Source: a virus
DNA length: 22,030 nt
Virus record (IMG/VR): IMGVR_UViG_3300043411_000490
Span: 1-22,030 of that record
Direction: 5' to 3' (one strand)
Shown: piece by piece, positions 13,990 to 21,188 of the stretch
Layout of the letters: the number at the start of each line of letters is the position of its first letter
Position numbering within the stretch: position 1 is the stretch's first letter
The notes under the pieces: model-generated
Database searches by the model: none
Told to the model about the DNA's origin: nothing
What the model saw: only the letters and a program-made list of their open reading frames with translations
Made by a program: the position numbers and the translations under genes

Positions 13990-16907
13990 TGGCGCAATTT
14001 GTCCAAGACGGTGTTATTTATGAAGATTTGGGCGACGGCAATGTGCGTGTTGTCGGCTATGAAGACGCGCCGCAAGGTGGCCAGCCCGCGCCGATGACGT
14101 TTGGCATGCCTAAGCCTAAAGACGCGCCATCCGGCTATCGTTGGGGGCCTAATGGCGAATTGATCGCCATTCCGGGGGGGCCTGCTGACAAGCCGACTGA
14201 CAATCCGAACGCGCCCAAGTTGCCCACTGGCTATCGCTGGAAGCCAGACGGCACGGCAGAACTTATCCCCGGCGTTGCGGCCCCCGGCGCAAATGCGAAA
14301 GGTGACCCCGGCAAAGCAGGTGCTTACAATTCAGTCATTCAGCAAATCGACCGGCTTTATCAGCTTTATAATGAGGGCATTGGTTCAACTAGCGGCCTTG
14401 CAAGCGCGCTTGACTATCTTCCTTCGGACGCGAACGCAGCATTTGACACAGCGGGCGCTGCACTTGGCGATCAGGGCAATGCGGCTTTTAAGGTCCCCGG
14501 TATGGGGGCGCCATCGGATGCAGACGCAGCGCGCTTTGTTGCGGCTAACCAGCCACAATCAACTGACCGCGATGTAGCCGCGCTGGAAAAGCTGCGCGCC
14601 CTTCGCCAGCGCCTTGAATCCAATATGGCCGCCGTTGGCCTTCCTGCCCCGCAGTGGAATTATGACTTGCAGGGCAAGCCTGCAACCCAAGACGCCCGCA
14701 TGCCGGAAATGACAGGCGGCTTGCCGACCGGAACGGATATTCAATTTAATTACGCCAAGCCAGACGGCGGCTTTGACCGCAATGCTTGGCTGCAAGCTAA
14801 TTTCGGCATTTCTCCAGACCAAGAAGCACAGATTACTGCATTCATGCGCGCTAATCGTGGCAACCCGAATTTCCGTTACGAGAACTTGCGCGACTATTAT
14901 CAAGCCATTGGTGCGCCTGCACCGCAGCGCGATGACGCGACAATTGAAGCCATCCGCAGCGGCAACGCAAATGTCACCGGCTATGATAGTTCGCAAGCGG
15001 AAGCCGCTTACAATCAAGCCCTTCAGCAGCGCGTCCGCGAGCGCGACACGACGCTTGGCGCGGTTGACACTGTAGGCCGCACTGCCGCCAATGCTTTCTT
15101 TGGCGCTGGTGATCGTGTAGCTGCAGCCTTTGGGCCGGATGACTACGCCACCAACCTTGCAGCGCAGCGGTTTGAAACTGACGCGGCACGACAAGCCAAC
15201 CCAATTGCGGCTTTTGGCGGTGATGTTGCTGGCCTGCTGGCTGGAACCTATACAACCGGCGCAACGGCACAAAATCTTGCAACCCGATTTGCGCCCGGCC
15301 TTGCCCGTCAAGGAGCATGGGGTAGCAGTGTAACGCGCAACCTTGCAAACGATGCCGCCTACGCAACCGGACTTGCGGCCATTAACGACCAAAACCCATA
15401 CGCTGCGGGAGCCTTAGCCGTTGGCGGCAGCGCAGCAGGGCAACTTATTGGCGCACCTGTCGGCAAGGCGCTTGCTAACACCATGCAATCATCCCCGACC
15501 GCTATGCGGGCTGTTAACAGCCTTGGGGGTATGTTTGGAGCGCGTCAAAAGCCAACCTTACCGGAAATGTCCACAGCGCAGCGCATAATGGTTGATGCAG
15601 TTGGAGATCGTGGCCCGCAAGTGTTGAACAACTTGCAGCAGGCCGCGCAGATGGGTGTTCCCATGTCCTTAGCTGACGCGGACACCGGACTAACCGCGCT
15701 TGGTGGTCAGGTTGTTCGTCGTTCGCCTGACGCTCGCAACATCGCTATCAATGCCTTTGAGCCTCGCGCACAGGGACAATATGACCGACTTGTGGGCGCA
15801 GTGGAACGCAACTTCGGGCCGGTTGCCAACATTCCGCAGCGTAGCGAAGACCTAATCCAGCAAGCCCGCACCGCAGCGCGCCCGCTTTACGAGCCGCTGG
15901 AAAACATGCCGCCCCGCACTTCGCCTGCATTAGACGAAATGCTAAACACAAATACCGGCATTAACGCCATGCGCAATGCTACGCAAATTGCTGATGCAGA
16001 CCAAGTGCCTGCGGGGGTGATGAATATCGGGACTGATGCGGCAGGCAACCCAACCTTTACCGCAACACCAAACTTTCAAACGCTGAATTACGTCAAGCAA
16101 GGCTTCGACCGCTCACTAGAAGCGTATCGCAACCCCATTACGCGGCAGCTTGACCTTTCCGGCGATCCGCTTGCTCGTGCAACAGAAGGGCTTCGCGGTC
16201 GCTTTGTTTCGGAAATGGACAACCTATATCCGGGCTACGCCGAAGCCCGTGCGGCCTATGCAGGCCCCGCTGGTGAACGTCAGGCTTTTCAGCAGGGCGT
16301 CAGTGCTCGCAATATGACACCGGATAGCATGGCTTATGCGATTAAAGACATGCCAGACCCTCGCCTAGAACAATTCCGGTTGGGCCGAATTTCCGATATT
16401 GTCGATCAGGCAGGCAAGGTTAAATACGCCTCTAATCCTTGGAATAGCGTTGTCGGTTCGCCTTCCGAGCAGCAGCGCCTTGCTTTGCTTTACCCTGAAA
16501 ACGCGCCTAGCTTCATTAAGCAATACCAATTGGAGCGCGACATTGCCCGTTCGCAAAATGCTATTCTTGGTGGCAGCCCCACAGCAGAGCGGCAATTGAT
16601 GGATCAGGCTTTTCAAGGCAATCTTGCTGGCGACATTGCACTAGATGCAATGACCACAGGCGCACCGATTAAAAGTGGCATCAATATCCTTGGACGCCTT
16701 AGCAAAGATGAATTGGGCCGCATCGGCGCTGAAAAGAAGGCAAAGGAACTTGCGCCAATCCTGTTCGATACAGACGCTGCGAAGGCTGCTGCGGCGTTCC
16801 GCAAATCCAAAAAAGCCAAAAAGGCTCGCGGCATGTTTGGCCGACGCGGCGCTAGGGCTGGTGCGTCAGTTGTTTCTGCCCCGATTGTGGCGAGCGGCAA
16901 CGAATGA
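13989..16907 (+). CDS. Large internal virion / DNA ejection protein
   Basis: 972 residues, the largest protein here. Two tandem N-terminal repeats, SGYRWGPNGELIAIPG (48-63) and TGYRWKPDGTAELIPG (80-95), match a motif seen at the start of many phage virion proteins. A long Ala/Gly-rich middle (about 355-510) contains apolar stretches (AFGGDVAGLLAGTYTTGATA, GALAVGGSAAGQLIGAPVG) that could insert into a membrane. The rest is helical, and the C-terminus is very basic (KSKKAKKARGMFGRRGARAG). The size, position and composition suit an internal protein ejected with the DNA to form a conduit across the envelope. No transglycosylase motif is visible. TAATG decides the start. Confidence 0.72.
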   Translation: MAQFVQDGVIYEDLGDGNVRVVGYEDAPQGGQPAPMTFGMPKPKDAPSGYRWGPNGELIAIPGGPADKPTDNPNAPKLPTGYRWKPDGTAELIPGVAAPGANAKGDPGKAGAYNSVIQQIDRLYQLYNEGIGSTSGLASALDYLPSDANAAFDTAGAALGDQGNAAFKVPGMGAPSDADAARFVAANQPQSTDRDVAALEKLRALRQRLESNMAAVGLPAPQWNYDLQGKPATQDARMPEMTGGLPTGTDIQFNYAKPDGGFDRNAWLQANFGISPDQEAQITAFMRANRGNPNFRYENLRDYYQAIGAPAPQRDDATIEAIRSGNANVTGYDSSQAEAAYNQALQQRVRERDTTLGAVDTVGRTAANAFFGAGDRVAAAFGPDDYATNLAAQRFETDAARQANPIAAFGGDVAGLLAGTYTTGATAQNLATRFAPGLARQGAWGSSVTRNLANDAAYATGLAAINDQNPYAAGALAVGGSAAGQLIGAPVGKALANTMQSSPTAMRAVNSLGGMFGARQKPTLPEMSTAQRIMVDAVGDRGPQVLNNLQQAAQMGVPMSLADADTGLTALGGQVVRRSPDARNIAINAFEPRAQGQYDRLVGAVERNFGPVANIPQRSEDLIQQARTAARPLYEPLENMPPRTSPALDEMLNTNTGINAMRNATQIADADQVPAGVMNIGTDAAGNPTFTATPNFQTLNYVKQGFDRSLEAYRNPITRQLDLSGDPLARATEGLRGRFVSEMDNLYPGYAEARAAYAGPAGERQAFQQGVSARNMTPDSMAYAIKDMPDPRLEQFRLGRISDIVDQAGKVKYASNPWNSVVGSPSEQQRLALLYPENAPSFIKQYQLERDIARSQNAILGGSPTAERQLMDQAFQGNLAGDIALDAMTTGAPIKSGINILGRLSKDELGRIGAEKKAKELAPILFDTDAAKAAAAFRKSKKAKKARGMFGRRGARAGASVVSAPIVASGNE

Positions 16908-16961
16908 AACAATCGCGGCAACAATAAGCCCTTTGGCGAAAAACGCAAAAAAGTAGTCCAT
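16866..16961 (-). CDS. Possible tiny antisense membrane protein
   Basis: On the minus strand ATG at 16961 opens a 31-residue frame to TGA at 16866-16868. Residues 4-23 (FFAFFAKGLIVAAIVSFVAA) would form one membrane helix, followed by a basic tail (ARHNRGRNN). It overlaps the end of the 972-residue gene. No clear Shine-Dalgarno or promoter is visible, so this is a weak call. Chance antisense coding is quite possible. Confidence 0.25.
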   Translation of the reverse strand: MDYFFAFFAKGLIVAAIVSFVAARHNRGRNN

Positions 16962-16997
16962 AGCCGCACAATAACACAAAACCAAAGCAACCCCAAG

Positions 16998-17021
16998 CCC
17001 TGCCTTTTGGCGGGGTTTTTT
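16998..17021 (+). terminator. Rho-independent terminator before the tailspike gene
   Basis: CCCTGCC (16998-17004) pairs with GGCGGGG (17009-17015), with one T-G wobble, around a TTTT loop. Six T residues (17016-17021) follow. It sits in the 129-base gap after the large virion protein, the longest plus-strand gap in this half of the window. Confidence 0.88.
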
Positions 17022-17036
17022 GTTTGAGGAAACACA

Positions 17037-18557
17037 ATGGAAATTGGCAACTGGTCAACATCGGCAGCATCTAACACTTCCGTTGGCGGCGTTAGCATCG
17101 GAGAAGGCGCGGCCCGCGCAAATATGAACGACATGGGCCGCGCAATCATGGCTGGCGTCAAGGAATGGCAGGAAGGCAGCGGCGTTTCCGTAAAGGTTGA
17201 AGGTGCGGTTGCCGATGGCGCTACCAATGACTATGCTGTTTTTGCAGCCGCAGCCACAGCAGCAGGCGTAGGCGGGGCGGTTATTGTTCCCTACGGCACG
17301 TATCTGGTAAACGATACGCTGAACATCCTTGATGGCCAGACATGGATATTTGAAGGGGCAACCCTAAAGCATACCGACGATACCAAATACATTCTGCGCG
17401 CCAACAACAAGGATGACTGGCAGATATTGGGCCGGGTGTTTCTGGAAGGTGCGCTTGTCACCGCAGGAACAGCCGCCGAATGTGGATTGTATATCACCGA
17501 TGGCAGCGGCTTCCGCGTTGAAGGCGTAACCGCCCGCAAATTCAAGGGCAAGGGCATCTATCTCGACGGCTCAACAGCCCCGTCATATCGCTCAAATCGC
17601 GGTCAGTTTGTCGATTGCGCCGCCAATGAATCGACCATCGGCATTCAGATTGACGCAGGCGCGGAATATCACAGCTTTGCTAATTTCAACGCGGGCGGGA
17701 ATATCCACGGTGCCAAGATTTACGGCGGCAACAATGTGTTCGTCGGCGGCTCGATTGTTGACAACACGACCGGCGTTTATCTGGGCAACGGCACGAACCA
17801 CGGCCACGGCGCTTTTATCGGCACGAATATCAATCACAATGGCAGCGCGAATATCGAAGCTGTGGGCGTTCTGAATGGCTATACCTTCACCGGCTGCCAT
17901 ATCTACGGCAATGGCACTTCGACCGGCCCGATCTGGCTTAATGGGTGCAAGGGCATCACAATCCAAGGCGGCATTATCGACTGCTGGATTTACAACGATA
18001 GCGGCACGGGTTCGGGCGCAAACTACATTGTCGATAACTATTTCCCCGGCGATTACGGCGTCACGCTCAACACGAACAATTCAGCACTTGGCCAATTGTT
18101 CATTGCTGGCAATTACACCAGCGCGGGCATGTCTGACTTGAACGATCCGGCTCCGGTATATGTTGAGGCGACCCGCTCCTCTTCTACGCAAAACCTGTCT
18201 GCCGGTGCTACCACATTGGACTTCAACAATGAGGTAAAGGACAAGCGCGCTAACTTTGCGTCCGGCGTATTTACCGCACCTGTTTCGGGAATGTATGAAA
18301 TCCAAGCGGTGCTTACGGTTACTGCCGACAGTGGGCTTGCCGCGAATAGCTATGTTGCAATAGTCCATAACAACACGACCGATTATGGATATATCCCGAT
18401 TGTTCCCCTGTCCGGAACGCTCGGCGTCGGGTCTGGTGCGATCACCATCACCTTGGCCGCAACCGACACAATCCGTCTTAAATCGACTATCACGGGAACT
18501 AATCCGGTCTTGGCGCAAACCCAAAGTCGTATCTGCATCAAGCAGGTGAGCCGTTAA
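17037..18557 (+). CDS. Tailspike with beta-helix and C1q-like C-terminus
   Basis: 506 residues. The first 50 or so (NWSTSAASNTSVGGVSIGEG, ARANMNDMGRAIMAGVKEWQ) match particle-binding N-termini of podovirus spikes. From about 60 it reads as a pectate-lyase-type right-handed beta-helix (DGATNDYAVFAAAATAAGVG, VIVPYGTYLVNDTLNI, then repeated Gly/Asn/Ile strands to about 370). Residues about 385-506 (TTLDFNNEVKDK, FASGVFTAPVSGMYEIQAVL, a SYVAIVHN strand) fit a C1q/TNF-like trimeric head. It likely binds, and may degrade, a surface polysaccharide. Catalytic residues cannot be assigned by eye. GAGGA lies 7 bases before ATG 17037. A terminator precedes it, so it is probably transcribed separately or by read-through. 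Confidence 0.85.
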   Translation: MEIGNWSTSAASNTSVGGVSIGEGAARANMNDMGRAIMAGVKEWQEGSGVSVKVEGAVADGATNDYAVFAAAATAAGVGGAVIVPYGTYLVNDTLNILDGQTWIFEGATLKHTDDTKYILRANNKDDWQILGRVFLEGALVTAGTAAECGLYITDGSGFRVEGVTARKFKGKGIYLDGSTAPSYRSNRGQFVDCAANESTIGIQIDAGAEYHSFANFNAGGNIHGAKIYGGNNVFVGGSIVDNTTGVYLGNGTNHGHGAFIGTNINHNGSANIEAVGVLNGYTFTGCHIYGNGTSTGPIWLNGCKGITIQGGIIDCWIYNDSGTGSGANYIVDNYFPGDYGVTLNTNNSALGQLFIAGNYTSAGMSDLNDPAPVYVEATRSSSTQNLSAGATTLDFNNEVKDKRANFASGVFTAPVSGMYEIQAVLTVTADSGLAANSYVAIVHNNTTDYGYIPIVPLSGTLGVGSGAITITLAATDTIRLKSTITGTNPVLAQTQSRICIKQVSR

Positions 18558-18568
18558 GGAGAAGTGAA

Positions 18569-18697
18569 ATGGGTGAACTCGTTTACAAGCTGAATATGGC
18601 AAGCCAGCCTCCGGGCAGTGGCGGACAGACGCCTCCTCCCCCTCCGGGGCCTAACCCGCCCGATCTTCCGCCTGAAATCCCAAGGGAAGGCGAATGA
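18569..18697 (+). CDS. 42-residue proline-rich protein
   Basis: Short gene with a clear ribosome site: AAGGAG at 18556-18561, about 7 bases before ATG 18569. It reads MGELVYKLNMASQPPGSGGQ, then a Pro run (TPPPPPGPNPPDLPPE) and an acidic end. The TGA overlaps the ATG of the next gene (ATGA). No signal peptide or membrane segment. Function unknown. Proline-rich linker-like sequence near a spike gene could serve attachment, but there is no direct evidence. Confidence 0.65.
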   Translation: MGELVYKLNMASQPPGSGGQTPPPPPGPNPPDLPPEIPREGE

Positions 18698-19131
18698 TAA
18701 CCCCGCTTGTCCTCCTGTATTTGGCGACCCTTTGGTGCATCCGGCGCAATGACATTGGACATGCGCTTGCTGTGAATTGGGCTGTCAATCAGGCGGCGGT
18801 AATGTTGAACGCTGGTCACCCGAATTTCATCGTCTTTATTGCGGTGGATTTACTGACTGGCGTTTGGCTATCACTTCGCGTCCAGACAAAAGCAGCGCGG
18901 CAAGCGGCTGTGTTTTTCCTTCCCATGATAGCTTTGAACGCAGCGGCCTATGTGGTCGGGCAGCCAACGCCTGCATGGCATTACGGGGTGCTTTTCGGGC
19001 TGGCTTGGCTTCAACTTATCTGGGTGGTGACTGGAATATGGGGCAATGGACTTATGGAAATTATGGATAATTGCGGTCGCGGCTTTCGCCATTCAATATC
19101 TGGCTGGTTTGTTTTTTGGAGGGCGAAGTGA
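18694..19131 (+). CDS. Four-helix membrane protein
   Basis: 145 residues with about four apolar segments: residues 3-16 (TPLVLLYLATLWCI), 43-62 (PNFIVFIAVDLLTGVWLSLR), 70-88 and 95-116 (FGLAWLQLIWVVTGIWG). The C-terminus is soluble and basic. AAGGGAAGG precedes the ATG, which overlaps the preceding stop. It sits at the start of the lysis cassette, so a holin-like or accessory lysis role is possible. I do not recognise the family. Confidence 0.65.
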   Translation: MITPLVLLYLATLWCIRRNDIGHALAVNWAVNQAAVMLNAGHPNFIVFIAVDLLTGVWLSLRVQTKAARQAAVFFLPMIALNAAAYVVGQPTPAWHYGVLFGLAWLQLIWVVTGIWGNGLMEIMDNCGRGFRHSISGWFVFWRAK

Positions 19132-19168
19132 GGAATCTGAGCGACGAGGACGTGACGGCGATAGTTGA
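19046..19168 (+). CDS. Possible overlapping small membrane protein in the third frame
   Basis: ATG 19046 opens a 40-residue frame overlapping the end of the four-helix protein and the start of the next gene. It reads MDLWKLWIIAVAAFAIQYLA, then a few apolar residues and a highly charged tail (RSEESERRGRDGDS), which is the layout of a single-pass membrane protein. A weak GGGG lies about 3 bases before ATG. Overlap in lysis cassettes is common, but there is no stronger evidence, so chance is a real alternative. Confidence 0.25.
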   Translation: MDLWKLWIIAVAAFAIQYLAGLFFGGRSEESERRGRDGDS

Positions 19169-19313
19169 CGCGCTGGAAGTGCGGTTGACTGACAAGTTTT
19201 ATCGGGATGTCGGCAAGGGCTTTTGGGGCTTTGTCTGGAAGGGCGTTGTAACGGGAATGCTGTTTCTGGCAGCCCTTGGCGCGATGAAATACGGGGTAGG
19301 GGGGCAGCAATGA
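19128..19313 (+). CDS. Small single-helix membrane protein of the lysis cassette
   Basis: 61 residues from GTG 19128, chosen because GGAGG lies about five bases upstream and GTGA overlaps the previous stop. The N-terminal part is acidic and helical (NLSDEDVTAIVDALEVRLTD). A single membrane segment lies at about 33-53 (GFVWKGVVTGMLFLAALGAM). ATGA overlap with the endolysin gene. Comparable small proteins occur before endolysins in alphaproteobacterial phages (from memory). A holin or antiholin role is possible but unproven. Confidence 0.65.
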   Translation: MRNLSDEDVTAIVDALEVRLTDKFYRDVGKGFWGFVWKGVVTGMLFLAALGAMKYGVGGQQ

Positions 19314-19921
19314 AACGACCGTCTAAATTCTTCGACGCTTGCCGCGCTGGCATCATGGGGCCGACGCTGGACAATGACGAGGTATCAGGCGCAAATGCCA
19401 TTCTGGAGGCCATGCTAGGGCTTCCTGTGGCATGGACAGCCTACGCCTTAGCGACAGCTTGGCACGAAACGGCGCACACGTTGCAGCCTATCAAGGAATA
19501 TGGTGGCGATAGGTATTTTACCCGCATGTATGATATAACCGGCGCGCGTCCATCGCTTGCTAAGAGCATGGGGAATATGACCGCTGGCGACGGGCCTAAA
19601 TACTGTGGGCGCGGCTATGTGCAGCTAACTTGGAAGTCGAACTACGCAAAGGCAGGCCAGAAGCTAGGCGTCGATCTGGTAGGCAATCCAGGCCTTGCAA
19701 TGGACCGCAACATAGCGGCTGGCATTTTACGACATGGTATGCGCGAAGGCTGGTTTACCGGCAAGTCATTCCAAAGCTACTTGCCCGCCGCTGGTCTGGC
19801 GACAAAAGACCAATTCACAGCCGCGCGTCGGATTATCAATGGCACTGACAAGGCAAGCCTGATTGCTGGCTATGCAATGCAGTTTCAAGCGGCTCTGGTG
19901 GCAGGGGAGTGGGAAACATGA
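19310..19921 (+). CDS. Endolysin, GH19 chitinase/lysozyme-like
   Basis: 203 residues from ATG 19310 (ATGA overlap; a longer frame upstream lies in the previous gene). Signature parts are WTAYALATAWHETAHTLQPI with Glu53, the likely catalytic acid in the HETAHT motif, then IKEYGG (Glu63) and YCGRGYVQLTWKSNY (98-112), which matches the GH19 GRGxxQLT consensus. It cuts glycan strands of peptidoglycan at the end of infection. There is no signal peptide or membrane anchor at the N-terminus, so it should need a holin to reach the wall. Neighbouring small membrane proteins are candidates for that role. Confidence 0.88.
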   Translation: MKRPSKFFDACRAGIMGPTLDNDEVSGANAILEAMLGLPVAWTAYALATAWHETAHTLQPIKEYGGDRYFTRMYDITGARPSLAKSMGNMTAGDGPKYCGRGYVQLTWKSNYAKAGQKLGVDLVGNPGLAMDRNIAAGILRHGMREGWFTGKSFQSYLPAAGLATKDQFTAARRIINGTDKASLIAGYAMQFQAALVAGEWET

Positions 19922-20205
19922 AGTGGCCCACCGAAGAGACCCGTAATTGGTTCTACGCTATCCTATGGCCAGCGGGGGGCGTTGCGTCGGCTGTTATCCT
20001 GATATGGATGATAACCCTTATCCGTTGGGATTGGCCAGCAGGAACGGAAGAACAGCGCCTGACCATCCTTGGTAACATTGCTTATGGCATGGTCGGCATG
20101 ATGGCGCTAGTTAGCTTGGGATTGACCATGCGCAATGCTATAAAGAACCTAAAGTTGCAGGCTGGTGGAATGTCGGCTGAGGCAGAGGCGGGGGATGATA
20201 AGTGA
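19918..20205 (+). CDS. Holin candidate, two membrane helices
   Basis: 95 residues from ATG 19918 (ATGA overlap with the endolysin; GTG 19909 is an alternative). Two apolar segments lie at about 15-37 (WFYAILWPAGGVASAVILIW) and 49-69 (LTILGNIAYGMVGMMALVSL). They are followed by a basic then acidic C-terminus (MRNAIKNLKLQAGG, AEAEAGDDK). Two helices, a charged tail and the position right after the endolysin fit a class II-type holin. It has no defining motif, so this is a contextual call. Confidence 0.65.
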   Translation: MKWPTEETRNWFYAILWPAGGVASAVILIWMITLIRWDWPAGTEEQRLTILGNIAYGMVGMMALVSLGLTMRNAIKNLKLQAGGMSAEAEAGDDK

Positions 20206-20336
20206 CGCGGCCCCCTGCTGCTGAATTTTCCAGCTTACCGCTGATTGCAGTGGTTCAGGCGTTGCCGCGTCACTCGGTGCCAGACCTACCCCCGCCTTCG
20301 CAAGTTCAGACTAGCAACGCAGGATATACCACATGA
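20202..20336 (+). CDS. 44-residue protein between holin and Rz
   Basis: GTG 20202 overlaps the holin stop (GTGA), and the TGA at 20334-20336 overlaps the Rz start (ATGA), so the frame exactly fills the 127-base gap. GGGGGAT lies just upstream. The product begins MTRPPAAEFSSLPLIAVVQA and continues with Pro/Ser-rich sequence (PDLPPPSQVQTSNAGYTT). No membrane helix or lipobox. I do not recognise it. The perfect overlap geometry is the main evidence that it is real. Confidence 0.55.
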   Translation: MTRPPAAEFSSLPLIAVVQALPRHSVPDLPPPSQVQTSNAGYTT

Positions 20337-20857
20337 TAGCCCTAATCGCAAACTGGAAACGCATACTATACGGCACTGCCTTAGCCTTGCTTGGCACGTT
20401 GTTGTTAGTCCAGACCGCCCGCATTGAAGGAGCGTTATTCTGGAAAGGCCTGAAGGCAGAAAACACCGAACTACGCGAAGCTCTGGCCAAGGTTGAGCAA
20501 GCGCAAGAACTGGCTACCAAACTGGCGAAGGCCGAAAAAGCCCGCATTGAAGCGGAAAACGAAAGGAAGGCAGAAAATGCAAAAGCCGACTATCAGAAGC
20601 GCCTTGCTGCTAACGACGCTGCTTTGCGTAACTGGCTGCAAAACAATCGACGTTCGACCGGCAACCCCGATTTGTCCAGTTCAGGCGAAGCCACCAGCGG
20701 AACTTCTGACGCCGGTTCCGCGCCCGACATTCCTGCAACCCACGCCATAGTGCCTATTGCAGATTTAGAACTTAGCGCACAGGCTTTTGCGAAGCTGGAG
20801 GCGTTACAGGCGTTTTGGCTGTCAGTTGCGCATCAATCCAATCAGCCATCTCCCTAA
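20333..20857 (+). CDS. Rz: Rz-like inner-membrane spanin
   Basis: 174 residues. An N-terminal membrane anchor (about 10-28, RILYGTALALLGTLLLVQ) is followed by a long periplasmic coiled coil (about 40-110, many Ala/Glu/Lys heptads) and a Ser/Gly-rich then helical end. Location after endolysin and holin, and a lipoprotein gene embedded in another frame, identify it as an i-spanin. It bridges to the outer-membrane partner to fuse membranes in the last lysis step. ATGA overlap sets the start. The last 86 bases overlap a convergent minus-strand gene. Confidence 0.85.
   Translation: MIALIANWKRILYGTALALLGTLLLVQTARIEGALFWKGLKAENTELREALAKVEQAQELATKLAKAEKARIEAENERKAENAKADYQKRLAANDAALRNWLQNNRRSTGNPDLSSSGEATSGTSDAGSAPDIPATHAIVPIADLELSAQAFAKLEALQAFWLSVAHQSNQPSP
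20577..20750 (+). CDS. Rz1: Rz1-like outer-membrane lipoprotein spanin, embedded in Rz
   Basis: 57 residues in the +1 frame inside Rz. MQKPTIRSALLLTTLLCVTGC is a lipoprotein signal with lipobox V-T-G-C and Cys21 as the lipidated residue. The mature 37 residues are proline-rich (PATPICPVQAKPPAELLTPVP), as in classical Rz1. GGAAGG lies about 7 bases before ATG 20577. A longer frame from 20493 lacks the lipoprotein architecture at its N-terminus. Rz and Rz1 form a complex across the periplasm. Confidence 0.88.
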   Translation: MQKPTIRSALLLTTLLCVTGCKTIDVRPATPICPVQAKPPAELLTPVPRPTFLQPTP

Positions 20858-21188
20858 AAGCAAAGCTGATGCTGGCTAAATCTTCGGCATCCTCTAAAGT
20901 GCCATCGCTACAGCGGCGGGCTGCAGCGAATGCCTTGAGGCAATCCCGCAAATCAAACTGATAAACCGCATCTTCGTCTTCGAAAGGCCCCAAGGGGAGC
21001 GATACGCTTACAGAATAAGGGCTTTCCCCGCCATATGCCTTAGCAAAAAACAAGGTTGGCGGCTGCTCGTCAAAGGAATTCGCAATAACCGCGCTTACAG
21101 CTTTCGAAACAAGGTCGTTAAAATCTATGCCGAAATTCCAGGTATCAATCTTGATCGGCGCGGTGCATTCCCCTGAAGCTTCACTCAT
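20772..21188 (-). CDS. Unknown minus-strand phage protein
   Basis: 138 residues from ATG 21188, chosen over the adjacent ATG 21191 because AGAGG then lies six bases away. The start overlaps the end of the upstream minus gene. The sequence mixes aromatic and acidic parts (IDTWNFGIDFNDLVSKAVSA, GPFEDEDAVYQFDLRDCLKA, AFREMADWIDAQ) with a Pro/Lys tail. No membrane segment, signal or known motif. It is the last gene of the minus operon and converges on Rz with an 86-base overlap. Confidence 0.6.
   Translation of the reverse strand: MSEASGECTAPIKIDTWNFGIDFNDLVSKAVSAVIANSFDEQPPTLFFAKAYGGESPYSVSVSLPLGPFEDEDAVYQFDLRDCLKAFAAARRCSDGTLEDAEDLASISFAFREMADWIDAQLTAKTPVTPPASQKPVR

Noticed and set aside
14559-15392. 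Long minus-strand open frame (277 codons) opposite the large virion protein
   Set aside because: The plus strand has a continuous 972-codon gene with recognisable phage motifs and a coupled start. The minus frame is low-complexity and a typical shadow of Ala/Gly-rich coding.
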